From a bacterium (lineage in GTDB: Bacteria > Patescibacteriota > Minisyncoccia > Moranbacterales > UBA2206), in assembly GCA_021789395.1 (NCBI GenBank), contig JAJYJP010000029.1:1-9785 (forward strand): a stretch of DNA of 9,785 nt, written 5' to 3'. The notes under the pieces were generated by a model. That model was not told the origin of the DNA and did no database searches. It saw only the letters and a program-made list of their open reading frames with translations. Numbering within the stretch: position 1 is the stretch's first letter; the number at the start of each line of letters is the position of its first letter. The translations under genes were made by a program, and so were the position numbers. Positions 1-6,643 of this stretch are shown piece by piece.

Positions 1-29
1 TTCACTTTTTCCTGTAGATCTTTAACCAT
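1..29 (-). CDS. possible N-terminus of a CDS leaving the left edge
   Basis: Reading the minus strand from the ATG at 29-27 gives nine open codons (MVKDLQEKV) before the window ends. A possible promoter (TTGAAC, 17-nt spacer, CATAAT) lies just upstream, which would give a leader of only about 7 nt. The start has no Shine-Dalgarno. The fragment is hydrophilic and too short to assign to a family. If real, it is transcribed divergently from the gene at 103 and shares its palindromic control region. The call rests on the start codon, the open frame and the promoter geometry, so it is tentative. Confidence 0.3.
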
Positions 30-57
30 TGACTTTTTGCTAATTATGTAATAATAT
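29..57 (+). promoter_or_regulatory. sigma-70-type promoter for the gene at 103
   Basis: A -35 box TTGACT (29-34) and a -10 box TAATAT (52-57) are separated by exactly 17 nt. Transcription would start near position 64, giving a leader of about 40 nt that carries a strong Shine-Dalgarno (GGAGG at 93-97). Confidence 0.55.
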
Positions 58-71
58 TACATTTGGTTCAA
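43..71 (-). promoter_or_regulatory. possible divergent promoter facing the left edge
   Basis: On the minus strand, TTGAAC (complement of 66-71) and CATAAT (complement of 43-48) are 17 nt apart. It overlaps the plus-strand promoter almost completely, so polymerase could probably occupy only one at a time. The -35 match is 4 of 6, so this is weaker than the plus-strand promoter. Confidence 0.33.
46..62. promoter_or_regulatory. perfect 17-bp palindrome, candidate operator
   Basis: The sequence ATGTAATA-a-TATTACAT is an exact inverted repeat of two 8-nt arms around one base. It covers the plus-strand -10 box (52-57) and touches the minus-strand -10 box (43-48). A dimeric repressor bound here would block both. 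No T-tract follows, and the stem would be almost all A-T pairs, so it is a poor terminator. The regulator is not identifiable from the site alone. Confidence 0.5.
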
Positions 72-102
72 AAAATAAAGAAAGCATCTAAAGGAGGGGA
101 AA

Positions 103-453
103 ATGCTTAAGAAATGCTTTTGGCCGATTATAATCATATTGGGTATGTTATGTTATGGTATGTACGTCTTTCATACCATCACTCAAAAAACAGCCGAAAT
201 AATCAAGCCTGCGGTCATTTTGACCAAAAAAGAACTACTCGGATGCAGTATTGCGTATGATAAAACTGAAAGCAAGGTTGAACTTTTAGACTCAAAAGGA
301 AAAGCAATTTTTCAAAGTTCGCTGAAAAACGCAAAAAATAGCGCAAAAACAATCGCGAATCTCTATGCAATTTTTGGACAGAAAGATGTTATTAAAAAAA
401 ATAAGGATGAAAAATTGAACTATTCCTATATCAACGGACCTTCTTCTCAATGA
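103..453 (+). CDS. small membrane-anchored protein of unknown function
   Basis: This encodes 116 residues. A hydrophobic segment at about residues 7-25 follows two lysines, which suggests an N-terminal membrane anchor or uncleaved signal with the remainder outside the cytoplasm. The rest is lysine-rich and polar, includes a stretch resembling short beta strands (about residues 47-72), and ends in a hydrophilic tail. I recognise no family. The ATG is well supported: a strong Shine-Dalgarno (AAGGAGGGG at 91-98 region) lies about 5 nt upstream, and a 17-nt-spaced promoter lies before that. The stop codon sits inside a terminator hairpin, so the gene is a complete single-gene unit. It is clearly more AT-rich than the uvr genes. 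That could mean recent acquisition or just relaxed small-protein composition. Confidence 0.72.
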   Translation: MLKKCFWPIIIILGMLCYGMYVFHTITQKTAEIIKPAVILTKKELLGCSIAYDKTESKVELLDSKGKAIFQSSLKNAKNSAKTIANLYAIFGQKDVIKKNKDEKLNYSYINGPSSQ

Positions 454-472
454 GAGGAGGTCCTCATTTTTT
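436..472 (+). terminator. rho-independent terminator of the gene at 103
   Basis: Arms beginning GGACCT and ending AGGTCC form a stem of about 12 pairs with one bulge and a G-T pair, followed by TTTTTT (467-472). The TGA stop (451-453) of the upstream gene lies in the stem. The opposite strand has no T-tract after the hairpin, so it should not terminate the convergent YggT gene. Confidence 0.75.
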
Positions 473-479
473 ATTCAAA

Positions 480-791
480 TTACATTCTCGGTCCGCGCGC
501 CGACCAACGAATTACCGCAATCAGTTCCATAATTATATATCCAAAAATAAGATAGATGACCATGGCAATCAGAATATTAAAATCAATAATCAATCCTGCC
601 TTGATATGGGAGGCCGGAAAAATATTCCGGAACGGACTGAGCAGTGGATCAGTCGTTCCATAAAGCCAAGTAGTAAAAGGCGCGGCCGGGTTGGCTCCGA
701 ACAAGCGAAAAAGAAACCGCAGACTTAGTAGCGCTTCAATCAGCCAAAGGATAAACTGGATTAAAGCTTCTAAAATTCCAAAAATAAACAT
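480..791 (-). CDS. YggT family integral membrane protein
   Basis: This is a 103-residue protein with the YggT layout: a hydrophobic segment at about residues 4-30, a polar loop, and a second hydrophobic segment at about 66-92 with a short basic C-terminus. The loop motif around TDPLLSPFRNIFP, containing DP-L-PFR, is the typical YggT signature. Known members are inner-membrane proteins of poorly defined role. Some are linked to cell division, cell shape or osmotic tolerance, and the cyanobacterial/plastid relatives to membrane organisation. The start lies 35 bp after the uvrA stop on the same strand, with no clear Shine-Dalgarno, so it may be the last gene of a uvrA transcript. In many bacteria yggT lies near sepF or division genes, but here its neighbour is uvrA. 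The family call is firm and the cellular role is not. Confidence 0.85.
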   Translation of the reverse strand: MFIFGILEALIQFILWLIEALLSLRFLFRLFGANPAAPFTTWLYGTTDPLLSPFRNIFPASHIKAGLIIDFNILIAMVIYLIFGYIIMELIAVIRWSARGPRM

Positions 792-826
792 AGCATTAAC
801 TTATAGAAATATTACAATCTGGAATT

Positions 827-3712
827 TTATTTTTTTCTTAAAGCCTCTTTCAAATATTTCGCCGTGTAACTTTCTCTGGCATATTTCGCCACTTCTTCCG
901 GCTCGCCCGTCACCACGATCCGGCCGCCTTGCTCGCCGCCCTCCGGACCGAGATCGATAATCCAGTCGGCCGTCTTGATGACATCCATATTGTGCTCGAT
1001 CACCACGACCGTATTACCGGCGTCTACCAGCCGGTTAAGTACGCCCAAAAGTTTTTTCACATCGTCGAAATGCAAACCGGTCGTTGGTTCGTCCAAAATA
1101 TACATCGTATTGCCGGTCGCCCGACGGGAAAGTTCCGTCGCCAATTTTATTCTTTGCGCCTCGCCACCCGAAAGAGTTGTTGCTGCCTGGCCCAGTTGGA
1201 TGTAGCCCAAGCCGACATCTTCCAAAACTTTCAGCTTGTCAAAAATCTCCGGAAAATTCTGAAAAAATTCCACCGCTTCCGCCACCGTCATCTCTAAAAC
1301 CTCTGAAATATTCTTTCCCTTATAACGCACCTGTAAAGTTTCGCTATTGTACCTTTTGCCTTTGCACACGTCACACTGGATAAAGACGTCCGGCATAAAC
1401 TGCATTTCTATCTTCAAAAAGCCTTCACCATTACAGTTCTCGCAGCGGCCGCCTGGTACATTGAACGAAAACCGGCCGGCCGTGTAGCCTTTGGCTTTGG
1501 CTTCGCGCGTCGAAGCAAACAGTTCGCGGATCGGCGTAAAGACACCGGTGTAGGTCGCCGGATTGGAACGCGGTGTTCGGCCGATTGGCGACTGGTCGAT
1601 CATAATTACTTTATCTACATTGTGTACGCCGACCAATTCTGTGTATTTGCCCGGGCGTTCGAGCGAACGCATCAGTTTTGAAGAAAGCGCTTTGTATAAG
1701 ATATCTTCCACCAAAGTCGATTTGCCCGAACCGGAAACTCCGGTCACGACCGTAAAAACTTTCAGTGGAAATTCCGCCGTGATGTTTTTCAGATTATTTT
1801 CCCGCGCCCCGCGGATCGTGATCCATTTTTTATTTTTCACCGACCGCCGCCCTTTCGGCACTTCGATTTCTAATTCGCCGCACAAATATTTGGCCGTGAG
1901 CGATTCGGAATTTTTCATCACGTCTTCCGGCGTGCCTTGCGCCACGATCTCGCCGCCCAATTTGCCGGCGCCCGGCCCGATGTCCACCAGCCAATCGGCT
2001 TCGCGCATCGTTTCTTCGTCGTGCTCGATCACGATCAGAGTGTTGCCGATGTCACGCAGTTGCTTCAACGTATTCAAAAGTTTCGTATTGTCCCGCATAT
2101 GCAGACCGATCGACGGTTCGTCCAAAATATACAGCACGCCGACCAGCTGCGATCCGATTTGCGATGCCAGCCGGATCCGCTGCGATTCGCCGCCCGCCAA
2201 AGTGGCGGCCGAGCGCGCCAAAGTCAGGTAGCCCAAACCGACGTTTTCCAAAAATCCCAACCGGGCCGTGATCTCTTTCAGAATCCTGCCCACGATCAAT
2301 TTTTCTTTTTCCGTGAGCTGCAATTTTTTGAAAAATTCCAATGACTCTTCGACACTCACTTTGGAAACTTCATAGATATTTTTCCCTCCGACCGTCACCA
2401 GCAGCACTTCTTTTTTATAACGCGAACCGCCGCAGACCGAACACGGATTCTGGGACATATATTTTTCAATATCTTCCCGCACCGAATCGGAATCGGTCTT
2501 GAAATAGCGGTCTTGCAAAAATCCGGTAACACCGCGCCAGGCCATGGAAAATTTCCAGTTGGTTCCGGTCTTGGCCCGGATCGTGATCGGCACATCTTCC
2601 GCTTCTTCCTCCGAAACCATATTCTCAGTTTCTGACGAACCATATAAGAGAATATTTAATTTGCGCTCCGGCAGATCGCGCAAACGCATGTTGTCAGAAA
2701 TATGAAAATATTTAGCGACCGAATTGATCACTCCGCCGTAATAATTGTTCGGCTTGTAATTCCACGGCAGAAGCCCGCCTTCCGCAATCGTCTTGTTTTT
2801 ATCGGGCATCACCAGCTCCGGATCGATCTCTTTTTTCGTACCCAAGCCTTCGCACGCCGGACAAGCGCCGTAAGGAGAATTGAAAGAAAACAACCGCGGC
2901 TCGAGCGGCGGAAATTCAATCTCGTGTATCGGGCAAGAAAGCTTCTGGTTATACACAAATTCTTCTTTTTCTTTTCCGTTTTTTATTTTGCGCACTTTCA
3001 CTAGACTGTCCGCCAGTTTTAACGCGCGTTCCACACCTTCGAAAATCCGGGAAATATTTTCGCCTTTGATTTCCACCGTATCAATAACGATATCGATGTC
3101 GTGATTCTTATATCGCGCCAATTTCACCTCTTCCCCAATTTTGGCGTAAAGCTCGTAAAATATTCCGTTAACATAAGCCTTAGAGAATCCACGCTTGTAC
3201 ATATCGGCTAGCAGCGTCGAATATTCGCCTTTGCGATGGCGCACGATCGGCGCCAGAATCTCAATTTCTTTCTCATCGCCGATCGCCAAAATCCGATCGA
3301 CGATCTCATCGGTCGAAAGCTTGGTGATTTCCCGGCCGCAGATCGGACAATGTGGAATGCCGATCTTAGCATAGAGCAGACGCAGATAGTCATGGATCTC
3401 CGTCACGGTGCCGACGGTCGAGCGCGGATTATGGGAAACTGATTTTTGGCTGATGGAAATAGTCGGGCTCAAACCTTCAATGTAATCGATATCCGGCCGT
3501 TCCATCTGCCCCAAAAATTGGCGGGCGTACGCCGACAGACTTTCCAGATATCGCCTTTGCCCTTCAGCAAAAATCGTATCGAAAGCCAGCGTACTCTTGC
3601 CCGAACCGGAGACGCCGGTAAAAACTATAAACTTGTCCCGCGGCAACTCGAGATCGACATTTTTCAGATTGTGCTCCCGCGCGCCTTTGATAATTAGTTT
3701 GTCCATAAACAC
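827..3712 (-). CDS. uvrA: UvrA, excinuclease ABC subunit A
   Basis: UvrA is the damage-sensing ATPase of nucleotide excision repair. As a dimer it scans DNA and loads UvrB. The protein has 961 residues (E. coli UvrA has 940). All hallmarks are present: Walker A GVSGSGKST at residues 33-41; ABC signature GGESQR followed by Walker B LYILDEPSIGLH; a second Walker A GVSGSGKST; a second signature LSGGEAQR with YILDEPTTGLH; and the C-terminal zinc module CENC-CDVC. The first zinc module reads C260-x2-H263 and C284-x2-C287, with His replacing a Cys. A further CPIC lies at 122-125. Start: GTG at 3712 lies about 8 nt from a Shine-Dalgarno-like AAGGGG (3721-3726). ATG at 3706 matches the usual family N-terminus (MDKLIIKGAR) but is about 14 nt away. 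A good promoter precedes it. YggT follows after 35 bp. Confidence 0.98.
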   Translation of the reverse strand: MFMDKLIIKGAREHNLKNVDLELPRDKFIVFTGVSGSGKSTLAFDTIFAEGQRRYLESLSAYARQFLGQMERPDIDYIEGLSPTISISQKSVSHNPRSTVGTVTEIHDYLRLLYAKIGIPHCPICGREITKLSTDEIVDRILAIGDEKEIEILAPIVRHRKGEYSTLLADMYKRGFSKAYVNGIFYELYAKIGEEVKLARYKNHDIDIVIDTVEIKGENISRIFEGVERALKLADSLVKVRKIKNGKEKEEFVYNQKLSCPIHEIEFPPLEPRLFSFNSPYGACPACEGLGTKKEIDPELVMPDKNKTIAEGGLLPWNYKPNNYYGGVINSVAKYFHISDNMRLRDLPERKLNILLYGSSETENMVSEEEAEDVPITIRAKTGTNWKFSMAWRGVTGFLQDRYFKTDSDSVREDIEKYMSQNPCSVCGGSRYKKEVLLVTVGGKNIYEVSKVSVEESLEFFKKLQLTEKEKLIVGRILKEITARLGFLENVGLGYLTLARSAATLAGGESQRIRLASQIGSQLVGVLYILDEPSIGLHMRDNTKLLNTLKQLRDIGNTLIVIEHDEETMREADWLVDIGPGAGKLGGEIVAQGTPEDVMKNSESLTAKYLCGELEIEVPKGRRSVKNKKWITIRGARENNLKNITAEFPLKVFTVVTGVSGSGKSTLVEDILYKALSSKLMRSLERPGKYTELVGVHNVDKVIMIDQSPIGRTPRSNPATYTGVFTPIRELFASTREAKAKGYTAGRFSFNVPGGRCENCNGEGFLKIEMQFMPDVFIQCDVCKGKRYNSETLQVRYKGKNISEVLEMTVAEAVEFFQNFPEIFDKLKVLEDVGLGYIQLGQAATTLSGGEAQRIKLATELSRRATGNTMYILDEPTTGLHFDDVKKLLGVLNRLVDAGNTVVVIEHNMDVIKTADWIIDLGPEGGEQGGRIVVTGEPEEVAKYARESYTAKYLKEALRKK

Positions 3713-3753
3713 AAAAACTTCCCCTTCCGGGTACTTTATATTCGGTTCCCTGT

Positions 3754-3782
3754 ATTCTATTACAATTTACTGACAGAATCAA
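3754..3782 (-). promoter_or_regulatory. uvrA promoter
   Basis: On the minus strand, TTGATT (complement of 3777-3782) is followed after 17 nt by TAGAAT (complement of 3754-3759, 5 of 6 matches to consensus). The predicted start is near 3747, giving a leader of about 35 nt that contains the AAGGGG ribosome-binding site. It lies only a few bases after the T-tract of the preceding terminator, so uvrA appears insulated from upstream transcription. No recognisable LexA box overlaps it. Confidence 0.55.
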
Positions 3783-3788
3783 GGATTT

Positions 3789-3821
3789 AAAAAACCGCCC
3801 ATTCTTCAAAAGAAAAGACGG
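3789..3821 (-). terminator. rho-independent terminator of the two small genes
   Basis: On the minus strand a two-part stem (CCGTC with GGCGG, then TTCTT with AAGAA around a 3-nt TTG loop, separated by a 2x2 internal loop) runs directly into TTTTTT (3789-3794). It lies 18 bp past the stop at 3840. On the plus strand the hairpin is followed by a T-run about 8 nt away, so weak bidirectional action is possible. Confidence 0.78.
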
Positions 3822-3839
3822 CTAACATTTTTTAACAAA

Positions 3840-4181
3840 CTAAGCAATCATTCTCCCGTTATTCTTCGTTTCAATTTCCTCCCGCTGTACTTTTACTTCC
3901 GCCATGTTTATCAAAGAGGCGATCTCGCGCATTTTTTGTTTAGCTTTCTCCAGATTATCATAATCTCTCATTTCCGTGATAGATTCACGGGCATGGGCTA
4001 TGCTCACACTGGATTCTGAAAATTTTAGTAAATCCGTAGAAATGTCGTCCGCAACTTTTTTTAAAGAATCCAGGGTAATATTCTCGTCATTAAAAGCTCG
4101 CAGAGCTTTCTCGGCCAGTTTTGCAAGTCTTGGCTTTTCCAAATCCTTATGCGCTTGCATGGGTTCCATTATTTCGTACAT
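3840..4181 (-). CDS. small helical charged protein of unknown function
   Basis: This encodes 113 residues with no membrane segment or signal peptide, so it is probably cytoplasmic. Almost the whole length looks alpha-helical. A basic-acidic helix lies at about 10-32, a helix with hydrophobic spacing (LDSLKKVADDISTDLLKF) at about 37-54, and a long heptad-like helix at about 60-103, suggesting a helical bundle or coiled coil. There is no cysteine and I recognise no family. The gene starts 18 bp after the stop of the 54-residue ORF (4200-4364), in the same direction, and is followed by a strong terminator, so the two form a short operon. The start has no Shine-Dalgarno. The internal ATG codons at 4169 and 4160 (residues 5 and 8) are alternatives. 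Confidence 0.68.
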   Translation of the reverse strand: MYEIMEPMQAHKDLEKPRLAKLAEKALRAFNDENITLDSLKKVADDISTDLLKFSESSVSIAHARESITEMRDYDNLEKAKQKMREIASLINMAEVKVQREEIETKNNGRMIA

Positions 4182-4199
4182 ATTTTGTTTGTTTTAAAA

Positions 4200-4364
4200 T
4201 TATTTATTGCTTTTGTATCTCTTCAATAATTTAGCCCGCATAGACCTGATCCTGCCACTTTGATCCAGATATTCATCCAAAAGAAACTTGTTATCCATCC
4301 TATCCTCATTTTCTTTTTCCTTTGGTTTTGCTTCCGTCATCATAATTTTTGATTCTACTGACAT
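4200..4364 (-). CDS. 54-residue charged protein, first gene of a two-gene unit
   Basis: A short open frame of 54 residues starts MSVESKIMMTEAKPKEKENE and ends with a basic tail (SMRAKLLKRYKSNK). The middle (about residues 23-40) reads as an amphipathic helix, DNKFLLDEYLDQ. It has an acidic/lysine-rich N-terminal half and a strongly basic C-terminus, with no membrane segment and no known domain. Three things support it as real: a near-consensus promoter about 40 nt upstream, tight spacing to the next gene (18 bp), and a shared downstream terminator. No Shine-Dalgarno is visible and the leader is AT-rich. Starts at residues 8 or 9 (ATG ATG) are also possible. The region has no other gene, so without this ORF it would be an untranslated leader of about 225 nt. 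Confidence 0.5.
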   Translation of the reverse strand: MSVESKIMMTEAKPKEKENEDRMDNKFLLDEYLDQSGRIRSMRAKLLKRYKSNK

Positions 4365-4375
4365 ATTTGATTTTT

Positions 4376-4409
4376 AAAAAATAAAAGACGGAGTTTTCAC
4401 CCGTCTTTT
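4376..4409 (-). terminator. terminator of the thioredoxin-fold gene
   Basis: On the minus strand, AAAAGACGG pairs perfectly with CCGTCTTTT (9 bp) around a 9-nt loop, followed by ATTTTTT. It lies about 37 bp past the stop codon at 4446. The promoter for the next unit sits between that stop and this hairpin, so the two signals overlap functionally. Confidence 0.75.
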
Positions 4410-4412
4410 AAC

Positions 4413-4441
4413 ATTATAGCAAATTTTTTATCACTTGTCCA
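4413..4441 (-). promoter_or_regulatory. strong promoter for the two small genes
   Basis: On the minus strand, TGGACA (complement of 4436-4441, 5 of 6) is followed after 17 nt by a perfect TATAAT (complement of 4413-4418). The TGC just before it makes an extended -10. The predicted start is near 4406, which falls inside the 5' arm of the terminator hairpin at 4383-4409. This is the best-matching promoter in the window. Confidence 0.7.
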
Positions 4442-4445
4442 ATTT

Positions 4446-5537
4446 TTAGCTTCCGCAATTAGCCGATGACGAACCTGATCCGGAAGCATCCGTTCCTCCG
4501 CCGAAGCCCGGCGAAGGAGCCGTGGTGGAAAGTTGCTGCTTGCAAGCGGCCGGCTGATCAGTAAACCCGGAACAAATCGTTTGCAAGAGGCTTTCCGGAT
4601 CGCGGTTCGGAGAAACAACCGTACCATTAACCACCAATGTCGGCGATCCTTGGACGTTATATTTCTCATTGTCCGCTTTTTCCACATTGAACGGAGGAAA
4701 GCCACCGACCCAGGTGCTTTGATTATTGAAATCTTTGGTCACATCATATTGCGTATCGGTCTGTGCCATACAGCTGGAGACTTGCGTCGTATTTACTCCA
4801 GCCGAAGCCATGCAAGCCGACTCCTGACCGGGCTCCTGAGATTTCAAGAAACAAGAAAGATAATTCAAGTACACATTCGGCTGATTCTTTTCGATGCAGT
4901 ACTGGCGCAAATTTTCATCCAATTCTTTGCGATCGCCGGTCGAAGCATCGTTGTGCATGGAATAATCGACAAATTCAATATTGAATTTGATCTTTGAACC
5001 CAGCGCGTTTACTACCGGCAAGATTCCTTTTTCCGTCTGAGTGCCGTACGGACAATAACTCATCACGAACAGCGTGACATCCGGAACGGACTGTTTTGGC
5101 ACCGTCGCGTTCTGCTGTTGCTGCTGCTGGCCGCTGTTCTGACTTAAGCTTTCGCCAGTATTGAGAGCCTGCGGGAAAAATTCTTTCCCATCTTTAGTGA
5201 CATAAGTAGTAATATCCTGACCGCTGACATTCAAAGTGACTTTGTAAAGCCCGTCGTATTCGGTGACATCCTTAACGGTTGCTTTTTCTCCGCCCTGCAT
5301 CAGATTGGTGTTTACGTAATTCTCCACTTCGGTCTTGATGGCGTCCTTGCCAAGATCGGTAGATTTATTCTTGACCAAAAAGAAATAGCCGGCCGCGACC
5401 AACACGATGACAATTATAATCAGCCAGACCAAATTCGCTTTATTCTTGCAAAATTTTTTGACGCATCCCTTGATGCTTTTTTTAGGCTTTCCAGCAATGG
5501 GCCGCGCCTCATGCTGAGCCGATTTTTTTTCTTCCAT
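4446..5537 (-). CDS. membrane-anchored thioredoxin-fold (DsbA/GILT-like) thiol protein
   Basis: The protein has 363 residues. It has a basic cytoplasmic tail with C25 and C30, then one membrane helix at about 36-54. A small domain at about 60-125 carries strand-like TVKDVTEYDGLYKVTLNV and TTYVTKDGKEFF. A Gln-rich linker follows (six Q at 137-142), then a thioredoxin-fold domain from about 153 to 335. The active site reads SYCPYGTQ (C162, with Gly165 where a CXXC would have its second Cys). The cis-proline loop is GSPT (P299). A helical insert carries C214, C229, C242 and C256, and more cysteines follow at C322, C332 and C361. The tail is Gly/Ser-rich. Topology implies that the fold faces outward. 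The likely role is thiol-disulfide exchange on envelope proteins, but the missing resolving Cys leaves open reductase, isomerase or non-catalytic roles. No Shine-Dalgarno is seen. The family is well supported and the exact reaction is inferred. Confidence 0.85.
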   Translation of the reverse strand: MEEKKSAQHEARPIAGKPKKSIKGCVKKFCKNKANLVWLIIIVIVLVAAGYFFLVKNKSTDLGKDAIKTEVENYVNTNLMQGGEKATVKDVTEYDGLYKVTLNVSGQDITTYVTKDGKEFFPQALNTGESLSQNSGQQQQQQNATVPKQSVPDVTLFVMSYCPYGTQTEKGILPVVNALGSKIKFNIEFVDYSMHNDASTGDRKELDENLRQYCIEKNQPNVYLNYLSCFLKSQEPGQESACMASAGVNTTQVSSCMAQTDTQYDVTKDFNNQSTWVGGFPPFNVEKADNEKYNVQGSPTLVVNGTVVSPNRDPESLLQTICSGFTDQPAACKQQLSTTAPSPGFGGGTDASGSGSSSANCGS

Positions 5538-5574
5538 TTTTTAAATAATTGTTAGTTATTAATATTACCTACCA

Positions 5575-5603
5575 AGTTTACTCCATTGTAAAATTTTTCA
5601 CAA
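5575..5603 (-). promoter_or_regulatory. weak candidate promoter for the thioredoxin-fold gene
   Basis: On the minus strand, TTGTGA (complement of 5598-5603) and TAAACT (complement of 5575-5580) are 17 nt apart, each matching consensus at 4 of 6 positions. An alternative pairing, TTTACA with TAATAT, has a 19-nt spacer. The 87-bp gap after the acyltransferase stop contains no convincing terminator hairpin, so read-through is also possible. Confidence 0.3.
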
Positions 5604-5624
5604 CCTCTTCCCAAAAAATCCTTT

Positions 5625-6620
5625 CTAGACGGTCTTTTTTAACACCGGTATTTTTGAAATGACATACACCGACGCCCAAGAAAGGATAAATGTAGCAAGG
5701 GCCAGTGTTACGATATCCAAGATTCCGTTGCCGAAAATTACCATATGCGTCAACTGAAATAATTTTTCCATGAATAAAATATGGATCACGTAAATACCCA
5801 GAGTATATTTACCGATCCTGGTCAGCCAGCTTTCTTTCATGCTTATCTTTGATAACGCCATATAAAGACCGAGTGACGCTATAATCACCAACGGACTGAG
5901 ATAATCAAACGCGTATTCGGAATTGTTGAATTTCAGCAAAGTCCAATAGCCGGCCCAAACAAGGCCCACGCTGGCCACGAAATAAATCGAAAACGACTTC
6001 AGTGAAGAAAGATTGTATTTCATCTGCGGCAAAGTGTGTCCAAGAATGAAATATCCCAGATACGGAATGAACCACAAAAGAAAAAATGGGTCGCCGAAAC
6101 GCACTTGCCACATATCTATAGCAAAGCCGAAAAACAAAAGAACTAATCCTGCTGTATTCATTTTACCAAGCCCGTATTTTTGATACAGAATATTGATGAA
6201 AGGAGCGACAAGATAAAGTCCGATCAGCATAAACAGGAACCAGAGATGATAATACGGCCGGCCCGAAAGGAAGGACCAGACAATATTGCTCAGAGAAGCG
6301 TGCCATTTATAAGTGTATTCGGAATAAATCAACGACCAAAAGACCAAAGGGATCAGTAACTTGTTCGTCCTTTTTTTGAAAAAAGTCGGAATATCTTCCG
6401 CTTCCTCTTTGATCAGAAAAAATCCGCTGCTCATGACAAACAGCGGGACGCAGATGCGGGCGAACGCATCGAGTATGTCGCCGGCCCAGAAGTTAGCATT
6501 CAATTGCTTGGAATTATCGCCCATGAAATAGGCAGAAATATGCAATATGATTACCAAAAAAATCGCAAGCGTCCGGATAAAATCTTGGGTATAATTCCTT
6601 TGAGTATTTTTCTTATCCAT
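5625..6620 (-). CDS. acyltransferase 3 family membrane protein
   Basis: The protein has 331 residues with about ten hydrophobic segments along its whole length, as in the acyltransferase-3 family (OafA/WecH/NodX type). The family's conserved Arg and His in the first membrane helix are present as R16 and H27 (FIRTLAIFLVIILHIS). The second helix region RICVPLFVMSSGFFL also matches. Known members move acetyl or other short acyl groups onto surface polysaccharides, lipids or peptidoglycan-like glycans. The length is close to that of members with only the membrane domain, and no extracellular SGNH domain is fused. No glycosyltransferase or polysaccharide gene is nearby, so the acceptor cannot be deduced. 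The ATG at 6620 lies about 20-25 nt from a TATAAT box and has no Shine-Dalgarno. The family is firm and the substrate unknown. Confidence 0.9.
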   Translation of the reverse strand: MDKKNTQRNYTQDFIRTLAIFLVIILHISAYFMGDNSKQLNANFWAGDILDAFARICVPLFVMSSGFFLIKEEAEDIPTFFKKRTNKLLIPLVFWSLIYSEYTYKWHASLSNIVWSFLSGRPYYHLWFLFMLIGLYLVAPFINILYQKYGLGKMNTAGLVLLFFGFAIDMWQVRFGDPFFLLWFIPYLGYFILGHTLPQMKYNLSSLKSFSIYFVASVGLVWAGYWTLLKFNNSEYAFDYLSPLVIIASLGLYMALSKISMKESWLTRIGKYTLGIYVIHILFMEKLFQLTHMVIFGNGILDIVTLALATFILSWASVYVISKIPVLKKTV

Positions 6621-6643
6621 AGTGTAAAACTTTGGGTCTTACA

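Noticed and set aside
450..960. Plus-strand open frames overlapping YggT and the uvrA end
   Set aside because: They run across the terminator and antisense to a recognised YggT protein, and their translations look random.
1563..2231. 222-codon open frame on the plus strand inside uvrA
   Set aside because: It lies wholly antisense to the conserved ATPase core of uvrA and has a serine/proline/arginine-rich composition typical of a shadow frame. It has no promoter or Shine-Dalgarno of its own.
3747..3782. Possible LexA/SOS box upstream of uvrA (CTGT ... ACAG)
   Set aside because: The half-sites are 19 nt apart instead of 8, and no Gram-positive type GAAC-N4-GTTC box is present. No SOS control can be claimed.
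3840..4364. Toxin-antitoxin module
   Set aside because: Size and order fit superficially, but neither protein shows a known toxin fold, nuclease motif or DNA-binding antitoxin motif, so no such label is given.
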